A stretch of 47,323 bases of DNA from the NCBI GenBank assembly GCA_023264735.1, contig JAHFVD010000059.1:1-47323 (forward strand). The letters are read 5' to 3'. Under the pieces are notes generated by a model, which saw nothing but the letters and a program-made list of their open reading frames with translations, did no database searches and had not been told where the DNA came from. The number at the start of each line of letters is the position of its first letter. The first letter of the stretch is position 1. Shown here piece after piece: positions 22,146 through 29,853 of this stretch. A program made the translations under genes and the position numbers. Origin of the DNA: Mycobacterium sp. (GTDB lineage: Bacteria > Actinomycetota > Actinomycetes > Mycobacteriales > Mycobacteriaceae).

Positions 22146-22183
22146 GAGCGACGAAATCGCGAAAACCTCGCCCTCAGCGCGGT
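22131..22183 (+). repeat. Dispersed hairpin repeat, copy 1, overlapping the MFS stop codon
   Basis: Sixteen-nt arms at 22136-22151 (ACCGCACTGAGAGCGA) and 22168-22183 (TCGCCCTCAGCGCGGT) pair at 14 of 16 positions around a 16-nt loop. The repeat begins with TTGATACCGCACTGAG, which provides the last residues LIPH and the TGA of the MFS gene. A second copy lies at 43734-43789 with the same left arm. It probably works as a transcription terminator. Confidence 0.6.
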
Positions 22184-22328
22184 CTCAACGCAGCGGGGCC
22201 GGACCTGGTGTGCCGGTGCGGGCCGATAGGCTCGATCCGGCGGCGTGACGGGATGAGGCGCGGGGGCCCACGACGGTTTGGCGAGCGCGCGCCGACACCA
22301 TTGCAGTAAGCCGAAGTGAGGTACTGAT

Positions 22329-24248
22329 ATGACCAGGAACATGGCCGGCCAGGCGCCGGACGTGGACTTGGACCCCGAGCCGGCGGACCAGCCCGGCGTG
22401 CCCGCGAATCCGTGGCATGCGCTGTGGGCCATGCTCATCGGCTTTTTCATGATCCTGGTCGACTCGACGATCGTCGCGGTCGCCAATCCCAGCATCATGG
22501 ATGGGCTGGAGATCACCGACTACGACACCGTCATCTGGGTGACCAGCGCCTACCTGCTGGCCTACGCGGTGCCGCTGCTGCTGGCCGGGCGCCTCGGTGA
22601 CCGCTTCGGCCCGAAGAATCTGTACATCATCGGCCTGGCCATCTTCACCGTGTCCTCGCTGTGGTGCGGGCTGGCCGGCTCCATCGAGATGCTGATCGCC
22701 GCCCGCGTCGCGCAGGGGCTTGGCGCGGCCCTGCTGACCCCGCAGACCCTGTCGACGATCACCCGCATCTTTCCGCCGGAGCGCCGCGGCGTGGCGATGA
22801 GCATGTGGGGTGCGACCGCGGGCGTGGCCACCCTGGTCGGCCCGCTGGCCGGCGGTGTGCTGGTCGGCAGCCTGGGCTGGGAGTGGATCTTCTTCGTCAA
22901 CGTGCCGGTCGGCGTCGTCGGCCTGGCGCTCGCGGTCTGGCTGATCCCGACGCTGCCGACCAGCAAGCATCGGTTCGATGTGCTCGGCGTGGTGCTCTCG
23001 GGCCTCGGCATGTTCCTGGTGGTGTTCGGCCTGCAGGAAGGCCAGAGCCACCACTGGCAGGCCTGGATCTGGGCGGTCATCGTCGCGGGCATCGGGTTCT
23101 TCACCGCGTTCGTGTACTGGCAGTCGATCAACCGCAATGAGCCGCTGATACCGCTGCAGATCTTCGCCGACCGGGATTTCACGCTGTCCAACGTCGGTGT
23201 GGCCGTGATCGGCTTCGTCGTCACCGCCATGATGCTGCCGATCATGTTCTACGCCCAAGTGGTGTGCGGGCTGTCGCCGACGCGCTCGGCGCTGCTGATC
23301 GCGCCGATGGCCATCTTCAGCGGCGTGCTGGCCCCGTTCGTTGGGCATCTGGTGGATCGGGCCCACCCGCGCCCGATCCTCGGGTTCGGCTTCTCGGTGG
23401 TCGCGATTGCCTTGACGTGGCTGTCGATCGACATGACGCCCACGACGCCGATCTGGCGATTGGTGCTGCCGCTGATCGCGATGGGCGTCGGCATGGCATT
23501 CATCTGGGCGCCGCTGGCCACCACCGCCACCCGTAACCTGCCGCCGCACCTGGCGGGGGCAGGCGCCGGGGTCTACAACGCGACCCGGCAGGTCGGTTCG
23601 GTGCTCGGCAGTGCGGGGATCGCCGCATTCATGGCCTCGAGGATCAGCGCCGAGATGCCGGCCGCGCCGTCCGACGCATCGGCCAGCGAGATGGCCGTGC
23701 TGAGGCTTCCGAGGTTCTTGCACGAACCGTTCTCGGCTGCGTTGTCGCAGTCGATGCTGCTGCCGGCGTTCGTCGCGCTGTTCGGCATCGTCGCGGCGCT
23801 GTTCGTGCTCGGTGGGCTGGGTGCCCGGCCCGCTCGAGCCGGTGCCGACGACGAGATCACCGACGAGATCCCCGCCTACGACGACGGTTATGCCGACGAC
23901 GGCTATGACGACGACGACTACGTCGAATACGTGGTGGAGCCGGCCTACCGGCCGGTGCCCGTGGCCGAACCGGTCGATGACGAGACCGAGGTGATCGTGT
24001 GGCAGCGCCCGGTCGCGGAACCAGAGCCAGAGCCCGAGCCGCCGGTTGAGCCGATTGGATTCGCGCACAACGGCTTCCATGTCGACGGCGAATCGCACTA
24101 CCGCTCCCTGGAGAGCGTTGCCCCCGAGCCGGCACCACGGTCACGGCATCGCCTCACCGACCAGAGCGAGCCGCGGCGGGGCCGCCACTACCGCGACGAG
24201 CACGCCGACGTCGAAAGCTACGGTCGCCACTCGCGGCCGGGCGGCTGA
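22329..24248 (+). CDS. DHA2 family (EmrB/QacA) drug exporter with long acidic tail, Rv1250 type
   Basis: Fourteen-helix MFS exporter of 639 residues at the Rv1250 position. Seen: helix 1 with [20 protein letters not shown] (motif D1), motif [12 protein letters not shown], motif [21 protein letters not shown], and a late [17 protein letters not shown]. From about residue 500 a cytoplasmic tail of some 130 residues follows. It is rich in Asp, Glu and Tyr ([19 protein letters not shown]) and then in Arg and His. GTGAGG lies 8 nt before ATG 22329. Probably proton-driven export of amphiphilic compounds; the substrate is unknown. Confidence 0.9.
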   Translation: MTRNMAGQAPDVDLDPEPADQPGVPANPWHALWAMLIGFFMILVDSTIVAVANPSIMDGLEITDYDTVIWVTSAYLLAYAVPLLLAGRLGDRFGPKNLYIIGLAIFTVSSLWCGLAGSIEMLIAARVAQGLGAALLTPQTLSTITRIFPPERRGVAMSMWGATAGVATLVGPLAGGVLVGSLGWEWIFFVNVPVGVVGLALAVWLIPTLPTSKHRFDVLGVVLSGLGMFLVVFGLQEGQSHHWQAWIWAVIVAGIGFFTAFVYWQSINRNEPLIPLQIFADRDFTLSNVGVAVIGFVVTAMMLPIMFYAQVVCGLSPTRSALLIAPMAIFSGVLAPFVGHLVDRAHPRPILGFGFSVVAIALTWLSIDMTPTTPIWRLVLPLIAMGVGMAFIWAPLATTATRNLPPHLAGAGAGVYNATRQVGSVLGSAGIAAFMASRISAEMPAAPSDASASEMAVLRLPRFLHEPFSAALSQSMLLPAFVALFGIVAALFVLGGLGARPARAGADDEITDEIPAYDDGYADDGYDDDDYVEYVVEPAYRPVPVAEPVDDETEVIVWQRPVAEPEPEPEPPVEPIGFAHNGFHVDGESHYRSLESVAPEPAPRSRHRLTDQSEPRRGRHYRDEHADVESYGRHSRPGG

Positions 24249-24345
24249 AAAGCCTGTTCGTTCCCGGGTCCGCAGCACCGATTTGCCGCTAGCCTGACCG
24301 CAGCATTTGGGATCGGTAGCGCTAAGAACTGTCTTCACTGCTGCA

Positions 24346-24605
24346 ATGGGAACGATCAAGCCGGCCTTGGCTATCGGTGTGGTGGCCTTGGCCGCCCCCG
24401 TATGGTCGCCGACCGTGCGGACGACAGCCCGCCGCCATGCACATCGGCGCAACTGGTGGTGACCGCATTGCCGATGGAAGCCGGAGTCTCCCATCGTGGA
24501 GTGCCGACGTACGCCGACCTCCTCGTGACCGCGCCCGACACCGTGACCGTCCCGGCCACCATCGATACCTGCCAACTGCAGGTCCATCCGGTCACGAGCG
24601 CGTGA
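24346..24605 (+). pseudogene. Small secreted protein with apparent single-base frameshift
   Basis: Two frames together make one plausible exported protein. From ATG 24346 a signal peptide (MGTIKPALAIGVVALAAPVW) runs in one frame and stops at 24460-24462. From about 24400 the next frame encodes MVADRADDSPPPCTSAQLVV and continues to TGA 24603-24605, ending with two Cys spaced as in small mycobacterial secreted proteins; the PCTSAQLVVTA part resembles the start of DUF4232 domains (weak). One extra C in the run 24395-24399 would join the frames. The stop overlaps the next gene's start (TGATG), so the reading frame still looks used. It may be a real mutation, a sequencing error, or a cytosolic product from ATG 24402. 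No ribosome site is visible. Bases 24249-24345 show nothing else. Confidence 0.45.
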
Positions 24606-25384
24606 TGACGCGCAAGATTCTCGCCGGGTCCGCGGCGACAGTGCTGGCGCTCGCGGGAGGCCTGGCCGCGCCCTGCGCGGCCCAACCCGGCCCGGCGACC
24701 CTCGACCAACTCTGCGGCACACTGGGCTGGCCGCGCGCCTTGCCGGATGTCACCGGCCAGTTCTTGAGCCAAACCATCCGGTCTGGGGCACTTGGCTGTT
24801 GGACCAACGTGCGGGGCATCGCACCCGATGGGGGCGACCCGGTAAGCAGCGCCGCAGGCACCTACCGAACCGACTTCCGAATCACCGCCATGTCGCCGAG
24901 CCCCGGCATGACCGCCGGGCGCGCCGACACGGTGACGCTGCGGCTGGCCCCGGTCGACTCCGCGGCACCCGTTGGATTCCAGCCCTGTGACTGGGTGTCC
25001 GCCGACGAGGGGGCTGCGCTGCTCGGCGCACCGGTGCAGACCCGGCCACAAGGCGACCAGGCGGGCTCGGTCGACATCTCCTGCAGCTACACCAGCGGCA
25101 GCAGCGACACCGGTATGCAATCCGATCTCCGCCTGCCCCAGTCATTTCCGGTCTCCGCGGCGGCACAATTCGAACTGGCGACCAGCGGGACAAACGGCGC
25201 GCCCGTCGCCGGTCTCGGCGTCGCGGCGCAATGCGTGTACGAGCCGACGACGACCCCGCCGTCCACCACGGTGGTGGTCCTGCTCGGCGGGAACCGGCTG
25301 TACCGGGCCACCAGCTGGTACGGCACGTCGTGCGACCAACTCAAACAATTCGCGCAGATCGCCATCGGCCGCATCGGCGCATGA
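24605..25384 (+). CDS. Secreted mycobacterial protein, DUF3558-like C-terminal half
   Basis: Exported protein of 259 residues. The signal peptide MTRKILAGSAATVLALAGGL ends near AAPCAAQ (cleavage about residue 26). The second half resembles DUF3558: CDWVSADEGAALLG, later ISCSYTSG, GLGVAAQCVYEP and VVVLLGGNRLYRATS, with four Cys likely paired. The first half has two more Cys (LDQLCGTLGWP, GALGCWTNV). The family call is from pattern memory. ATG 24605 overlaps the upstream stop, and its own stop overlaps an ATG at 25381, so the run is coupled. Confidence 0.65.
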   Translation: MTRKILAGSAATVLALAGGLAAPCAAQPGPATLDQLCGTLGWPRALPDVTGQFLSQTIRSGALGCWTNVRGIAPDGGDPVSSAAGTYRTDFRITAMSPSPGMTAGRADTVTLRLAPVDSAAPVGFQPCDWVSADEGAALLGAPVQTRPQGDQAGSVDISCSYTSGSSDTGMQSDLRLPQSFPVSAAAQFELATSGTNGAPVAGLGVAAQCVYEPTTTPPSTTVVVLLGGNRLYRATSWYGTSCDQLKQFAQIAIGRIGA

Positions 25385-25407
25385 CCAATATCGGAAAGGG
25401 CATCAGC

Positions 25408-26694
25408 ATGAACAACTTTCGGTGCTTCCTCGCCATGATGGCGGCGGTCGGTGTGGTGGCGGGATGCTCGTCATCAACGACCGCCCCCGCGGCCCAGAAG
25501 TCGTCGGTCCCGGCCTCATCGAGTGCAGCACCGACGAGTGTGGCCGCGCCGGCGACACCGGCCGCTGCCACCGGCGTCGAGGCCGTGGTCAAGGATGTCC
25601 CGTGGTCGAAGGTGGGCACGGGTTGGACGCTCGCCGAGTGGAGCCCGGTCACCCCGCACCGGCCTGGTGAACAAGGCGAGCCCGGCGCGCCGACACCCGA
25701 GACCGCCAGTACAACACTGTATTTGGTGGACCCGGCCGGCAACCGCTACGTGATCACCACGTTCGCGCCGGGCAGTGCGATGCGGCTGGTCGACTGGTCG
25801 GGCGACGGCAGTCACGCCTTGTTCACCGGGTCGTATGCCAGCCCGGTATCGGCGATCTCGGTCGACCTGCACACCGGCGAGCAGACCACCATCCCGATCG
25901 ACGGCTATCCGGCGTACACCCGGCCCAACGGCACCGCCCTGCTGGTGTCGACCTCGTACAACGGCAGCCAGCCAGGGACCCTGAAAAGGGTTGACCTCAA
26001 GGGCAATCCGCAGTTCACCTACCCGACCGGCGATATGGGCGGAGCAGGTCAGTTCGGCGGCCGTTACGCGGAGTCTCCAGACGGAACCCAACTGGTCCTA
26101 GCCACCGCCAACCTCGGCAATGAGGTCGTTCCGCGTAGCGATAACAGCCTCATCGTGATGAGCAACGACGGCAAGGTAACCAAAACACTGCCGGCCCCGA
26201 TGCCGAAAGCCATCTGCGGACCGGTGAAGTGGTGGACTCCGGGGTCAATCCTGGTGCACTGCACAGTCGAACGTAGCTCGGCGAACCAACTCTGGGAGGT
26301 GCCACTGGACGGTGGCGCACCCACGCCGATCACCGCGGTCAACTCCGGTCAGGAAGACAATGGATTCGGCGGCGACGTCGGTGACGGCGATGCCTGGAGG
26401 CTGCCGAGCGGCATCTTCCTGCAGTCGGTGGGCGCGTGCGGCACAGTGTTCCTGTCCAAGCTGACCGCCGATGGGCACACCACCCGGGTGAAGATCCCCG
26501 GGGTGTCCGACAACGTGTTCGTGACCGGCGCAGCCAACGACCGGCTGCTGGTGCGAGGGCAAGTGGGCTGCAGCGGGACCACGTCCCTGGTGAGTTACGA
26601 CCCGGCGGCGAACACGTCGACCGTCCTGCTCGGACCGCCGGTCAACGGCGGCGGGGTGAGCCAGGCGATGCTCTACCCGAGTGCGGAATCCTGA
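25408..26694 (+). CDS. Lipoprotein with TolB-like beta-propeller
   Basis: Exported lipoprotein of 428 residues. The signal peptide MNNFRCFLAMMAAVGVVAGC carries lipobox VAGC with Cys20. An Ala/Ser/Pro/Thr linker reaches about residue 60. The rest shows repeated blade-like units: LYLVDPAGNRYVITT, WSGDGSHALFTG, ISVDLHTGEQTTIPI, ESPDGTQLVLATA, LWEVPLDGGAPTPI, the usual signature of WD40/TolB-like propellers. ATG 25408 is preferred over ATG 25381 because GGAAAGGG precedes it and the signal peptide starts there. Likely a periplasmic or cell-surface scaffold; the partner is unknown. Confidence 0.75.
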   Translation: MNNFRCFLAMMAAVGVVAGCSSSTTAPAAQKSSVPASSSAAPTSVAAPATPAAATGVEAVVKDVPWSKVGTGWTLAEWSPVTPHRPGEQGEPGAPTPETASTTLYLVDPAGNRYVITTFAPGSAMRLVDWSGDGSHALFTGSYASPVSAISVDLHTGEQTTIPIDGYPAYTRPNGTALLVSTSYNGSQPGTLKRVDLKGNPQFTYPTGDMGGAGQFGGRYAESPDGTQLVLATANLGNEVVPRSDNSLIVMSNDGKVTKTLPAPMPKAICGPVKWWTPGSILVHCTVERSSANQLWEVPLDGGAPTPITAVNSGQEDNGFGGDVGDGDAWRLPSGIFLQSVGACGTVFLSKLTADGHTTRVKIPGVSDNVFVTGAANDRLLVRGQVGCSGTTSLVSYDPAANTSTVLLGPPVNGGGVSQAMLYPSAES

Positions 26695-26695
26695 C

Positions 26696-27367
26696 GTGCT
26701 GCGCGCCGCGATGATCGGCGCCGTCGCGCTAGCCGGTGTCGTCGGATGCGGTCCTGCTGCGGCGGATCCGCTGTCCTGCGCCGATTTCGGTGGAACAGTC
26801 GACGCCGACCAGGTCTGCCACAGCCGCACCGACACAGCCGGCTACACCATCGCGGTCAGCTATCCGGTGGACTATCCCGACGTCCAGGCGGTGACGGCCT
26901 ACCTGACCCAGCAGCGCGACCAGCTTGTCGACTACGCCCAGAAGTTCCCGCCGCGGGACCGGCCGGCGCCATACCAGCTTGCGGTGTCCGCCAAGGAGTA
27001 CCGATCCGGTTCGCCCGCCACCGGCACGCAAAGCGTGGTGCTGCGGGTCGGTCGAGACGTCGGTGCCCACCCGATGACCTCGGTGAAAGCCTTCAACTAC
27101 GACCTGGGCAAGCAGGCTCCGATCACCTTCGACACCGTCTTCAAACCGGGCGCGGTCGACGTCATCTATTCGGCGGTGCGCCGCGAATTGTCGCCGGGAG
27201 CCGGGACAGCGCCGCGTGGCGGCCGGGACGCGGCGACCTACCAGAACTTCGCGATCACCGATGACTCCGTCATCTTCTTCTTCGACCAGGACCAGTTGTT
27301 CGGTCAGAACGAAGGGCCGCTTCAAGCGACGGTGCTGCGCGCCGACCTGAACCCGTTTCTGAACTGA
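26696..27367 (+). CDS. Secreted RsiV/DUF3298-like protein (MPT64-like)
   Basis: Exported protein of about 223 residues. The signal region ends with VVGC, a possible lipobox, then PAAADPLSC. The C-terminal half has the DUF3298/RsiV pattern seen in MPT64-type proteins: ITFDTVFKPGAVDVIYSAV, then YQNFAITDDSVIFFFDQDQL and a final VLRADLNPFLN. Start candidates are GTG 26681 (overlapping the previous gene), GTG 26696 and ATG 26711; 26696 gives the most normal signal peptide. It is the last of four adjacent exported-protein genes. Members are often annotated as esterases or secreted antigens, but the activity is not established. Confidence 0.65.
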   Translation: MLRAAMIGAVALAGVVGCGPAAADPLSCADFGGTVDADQVCHSRTDTAGYTIAVSYPVDYPDVQAVTAYLTQQRDQLVDYAQKFPPRDRPAPYQLAVSAKEYRSGSPATGTQSVVLRVGRDVGAHPMTSVKAFNYDLGKQAPITFDTVFKPGAVDVIYSAVRRELSPGAGTAPRGGRDAATYQNFAITDDSVIFFFDQDQLFGQNEGPLQATVLRADLNPFLN

Positions 27368-27405
27368 GCGGCGCCGATCCCCGGCGACCGTTCTTCCGGT
27401 CTGAG

Positions 27406-27411
27406 TACTAT
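27406..27411 (+). promoter_or_regulatory. -10 box TACTAT upstream of the SDR gene
   Basis: TACTAT is a good TANNNT match 42 nt before the chosen start at 27453. The predicted leader contains an A-rich run and a GAGGAG ribosome site. No clear -35 box is seen. Confidence 0.4.
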
Positions 27412-27452
27412 GCTCGCTAAAAAAGAGAATGCAATTTTCAGCGAGGAGAATG

Positions 27453-28283
27453 ATGGCCGAGAAGCACTCGCTCACGGACCGCACTCTGGTTGTCTCGGGT
27501 GGCAGCCGCGGTATCGGCCTGGCCATCGCGCTGGGCGCGGCCCGGCGCGGCGCCAACGTCGTGCTGCTGGCCAAGACCGCTGAGCCGCACCCGAAGCTGC
27601 CCGGCACGGTCTACACCGCGGCCGCCGAGATCGAGGCCGCCGGCGGTAAGGCCGTCGCGGTAGTCGGCGACGTGCGCAGTGAGGACGATGTCGCCCGCGC
27701 GGTCGACGCGGCGGTGCAGAACTTCGGCGGGGTCGACATCGTCATCAACAACGCCAGCGCCATCGCCACCGATTCCACCGAGACGTTGTCGGCCAAGAAG
27801 TTCGATCTCATGCAGCAGATCAACATTCGCGGCACCTTCCTGCTGACCAAGGCCTGCCTGCCGCATCTGCGCACGTCGCCCAACGGCCACGTCGTCACCA
27901 TCGCGCCGCCGCTGAACCTCAACCCGTACTGGCTGGGCGCGCATCCGGCGTACACCCTGTCGAAGTACGGAATGACGCTGCTGTCGATGGGGTGGGCGGC
28001 CGAATACGCCGACACCGGAATCGGTTTCAGCTGCCTGTGGCCCGAGACCTATATCGCGACCTCGGCGGTGGCCAACTCCCCGGACTTCGAGGAAGCCATG
28101 GCGTCCTCGCGCAGCCCGGAGATCATGGCTGACGCGGCGGTCGAGATCCTCACCTCGCCTGGCTCGCGGGTCAACGGCTCCTGCCTGATCGACTCCGACG
28201 TCCTGCGGTCGGCAGGCATCGAGGACCTGTCCCAGTACGGCGGTGGCGACAACCCGATCATCGACATCTTCGTCGACAAGTAG
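27453..28283 (+). CDS. SDR family oxidoreductase, HSDL2-like
   Basis: Short-chain dehydrogenase of 276 residues. Cofactor motif SGGSRGIG is near the N-terminus, followed by VVLLAKTAEPHPKLPGTVYT, the insertion typical of hydroxysteroid-dehydrogenase-like protein 2 relatives. NNASAI replaces the usual NNAG, and the active-site YTLSKYG has Tyr-x-x-x-Lys. The usual Ser of the triad falls in HVVTIAPPLNL and is not obvious. It ends NPIIDIFVDK. ATG 27453 is preferred over 27450 and 27429 because AGGAG ends 6 nt before it. Monocistronic with its own promoter. Substrate unknown; fatty-acid or sterol-derived compounds are likely by family. Confidence 0.85.
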   Translation: MAEKHSLTDRTLVVSGGSRGIGLAIALGAARRGANVVLLAKTAEPHPKLPGTVYTAAAEIEAAGGKAVAVVGDVRSEDDVARAVDAAVQNFGGVDIVINNASAIATDSTETLSAKKFDLMQQINIRGTFLLTKACLPHLRTSPNGHVVTIAPPLNLNPYWLGAHPAYTLSKYGMTLLSMGWAAEYADTGIGFSCLWPETYIATSAVANSPDFEEAMASSRSPEIMADAAVEILTSPGSRVNGSCLIDSDVLRSAGIEDLSQYGGGDNPIIDIFVDK

Positions 28284-28301
28284 GGGCAACGGCGGCTGGC
28301 G

Positions 28302-28868
28302 TCAGCCCACCGGCAGCAGGTCGGGGTAATCGGTCCCGATGGACTGGCCGTAGCTGCGGAACACCTCGAAGCCCGTGGCCGCCGTGTCCAGCCCAGCGGC
28401 GAACGCCGCCTGTGCCTTGAACAGCCGTGCGGCTGAGCTCAATTCGTGACGAACCTCGTCGACCGGGCGTCCCATGGCGGGAACCCACACGTCACCCCAC
28501 ATCGTGACTTCCGTGCGCGCTGAGCGCACCGAAGCGGCCAGTGCGTCGCGCACCCGATCGTCGGTGCTGCATACCGCGCCGGCCACCGCCAACGCGGTGG
28601 GTGCGTTCGCGCCGACACCGAACACCGCGCCGAGCCCGACCGACTTGACGCCGAGAATCTCCAGCGCGGCCAGATTGCCCGGATTGGCGACCGCCACCCG
28701 CACGTCCCAGCCCGCCATCACCCGGTCGAACAGCCAGCCACCCGCCGAGTCGACGACGTCGGCGACATGGGCGCCGACGACGTCGAGCTGGTAGCGGGCG
28801 TGCCGGGGCGTCCGCTGACGCGACCTGGCGACCTCGCGCTGCCGATCCCGTTCGTCGATATCTTGCAC
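28302..28868 (-). CDS. Conserved hypothetical protein at the end of the catabolic operon
   Basis: Soluble-looking protein of 188 residues that I cannot assign. The N-terminus is charged (QDIDERDRQREVARSRQRTP). The centre is Ala/Gly/Val rich (LAALEILGVKSVGLGAVFGV, APTALAVAGAVCSTDDRVRD) without a clear membrane helix. The C-terminus is helical with an RLFKAQAAFAAGLDTAATGF stretch. GTG 28868 is the first plausible start; it has only GGGGAG directly against it, so initiation is uncertain. It lies 38 nt after the hydrolase stop and a perfect 8-bp inverted repeat. Operon position suggests a role with the oxidoreductases upstream. Confidence 0.6.
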   Translation of the reverse strand: MQDIDERDRQREVARSRQRTPRHARYQLDVVGAHVADVVDSAGGWLFDRVMAGWDVRVAVANPGNLAALEILGVKSVGLGAVFGVGANAPTALAVAGAVCSTDDRVRDALAASVRSARTEVTMWGDVWVPAMGRPVDEVRHELSSAARLFKAQAAFAAGLDTAATGFEVFRSYGQSIGTDYPDLLPVG

Positions 28869-28890
28869 GCTCCCCAGCGTGACAGTTTTG

Positions 28891-28918
28891 CGCCAATCTG
28901 TAAAGCTCAAGATTGGCG
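28891..28918 (-). promoter_or_regulatory. Inverted repeat between hydrolase and hypothetical gene
   Basis: CGCCAATC (28891-28898) and GATTGGCG (28911-28918) are perfect inverted repeats with a 12-nt spacer. They span the hydrolase stop codon (28907-28909). This could be a hairpin that attenuates transcription into the last gene, or an operator. Confidence 0.35.
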
Positions 28919-29848
28919 GAAGAAGCGCCGGAGTGCCTGCGCCTGCATCGCCAGCAGCGCTTTGCTGACCTCCCAGTCGGGGCACAGCGAGTCGAATCCG
29001 TGACAGGTGCCGCCGAAGATATGCAGGTCGGTGCGCACGCCGGCCCGCAGCAACTGGCGGGCGTACTCCAGCGCCTCGTCCCGTAATGGGTCCAGCTCCG
29101 AGCAGGTGATGAAGGTGGTTGCGGCGCCGATCATTTGGTGGCTGCGGCCGGGTACTGCGCCAGCACTGGGGACGGTTTGGCCGAGATAGTGCCGCCACAT
29201 GAGTTCGGCGGCCACGCCGTCGAAACCCGGGGTGGATCCGAACTCCGCCTTCGACGCGGTGGGGCGGTCATCGAGTACGGGTTGGTGCAGCAGGAGGCCG
29301 ACCACGGGCGGCACCGTCTCGGCGGCCGACTGCTGGGTCAACCCGGTGGCCAATGCGCCCCCGGCGCTGTTACCGGCCAGTGCCAGCCGGTCGCGGTCCA
29401 GTCCCAGTTCCTGGGCCGTCGTCCAGGCCCATGCCAGTACCGCGGCGGCGTCCTCGAGCGCCGCGGGGTAGGGGTGCTCAGGGGCCAGCCGATAGTCGAC
29501 CGAGATCACCGTGCAGGCCCCTTGGCGGGCCAGCTCGACGCACTGGCGGTGGTCGGTGTCCAGGTTGCCCAACACGAATGCTCCTGCGTGGCAATAGATC
29601 ACCGCAGGGGAGGGGGGTGGGGCGCCGCGGTAGATCCGCACCGGAACTGCCGCCGCGTCCTCCCGCGCAGCCGTGGCGTCGGTGATCTCGACCCCGGTGG
29701 CATCGATCTGACCGATCGCATCGCGCCGCCGCTGATCGAGCGAATCCCGAACGGCGGCAAGACCACTTAGCGACAGATCGCTGCGTGCGGCGGCGAACCC
29801 GTGCAGCGCGGGATCGAGCCGCCGGAGAATCTCGGGATCGGGCTCCAT
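28907..29848 (-). CDS. Alpha/beta hydrolase, hormone-sensitive-lipase family
   Basis: Esterase of 313 residues in the HSL/GDSAG family. The nucleophile is S161 in GNSAGG (159-164), the acid D254 (SELDPLRDEAL) and the base H283 (CHGFD). The oxyanion motif, usually HGGG, is HAGAF here (87-91), a noticeable change. ATG 29848 lies 5 nt after the stop of the monooxygenase gene. Longer starts upstream would run through that gene. Directly downstream of a Baeyer-Villiger-type enzyme, it is likely to hydrolyse the ester that enzyme makes (inference from the well-known BVMO-esterase pairing). Confidence 0.87.
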   Translation of the reverse strand: MEPDPEILRRLDPALHGFAAARSDLSLSGLAAVRDSLDQRRRDAIGQIDATGVEITDATAAREDAAAVPVRIYRGAPPPSPAVIYCHAGAFVLGNLDTDHRQCVELARQGACTVISVDYRLAPEHPYPAALEDAAAVLAWAWTTAQELGLDRDRLALAGNSAGGALATGLTQQSAAETVPPVVGLLLHQPVLDDRPTASKAEFGSTPGFDGVAAELMWRHYLGQTVPSAGAVPGRSHQMIGAATTFITCSELDPLRDEALEYARQLLRAGVRTDLHIFGGTCHGFDSLCPDWEVSKALLAMQAQALRRFFRQS

Positions 29849-29853
29849 ACCGA

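Noticed and set aside
22185..24098. A 637-codon open frame opposite the DHA2 exporter
   Set aside because: Composition is dominated by Arg, His, Gln, Asp and Gly with no fold or motif, and the plus-strand gene is unmistakable.
20814..24248. Resistance island made of two MFS genes
   Set aside because: The second matches the core Rv1250 position and base composition is like the surroundings; there are no mobile-element marks.
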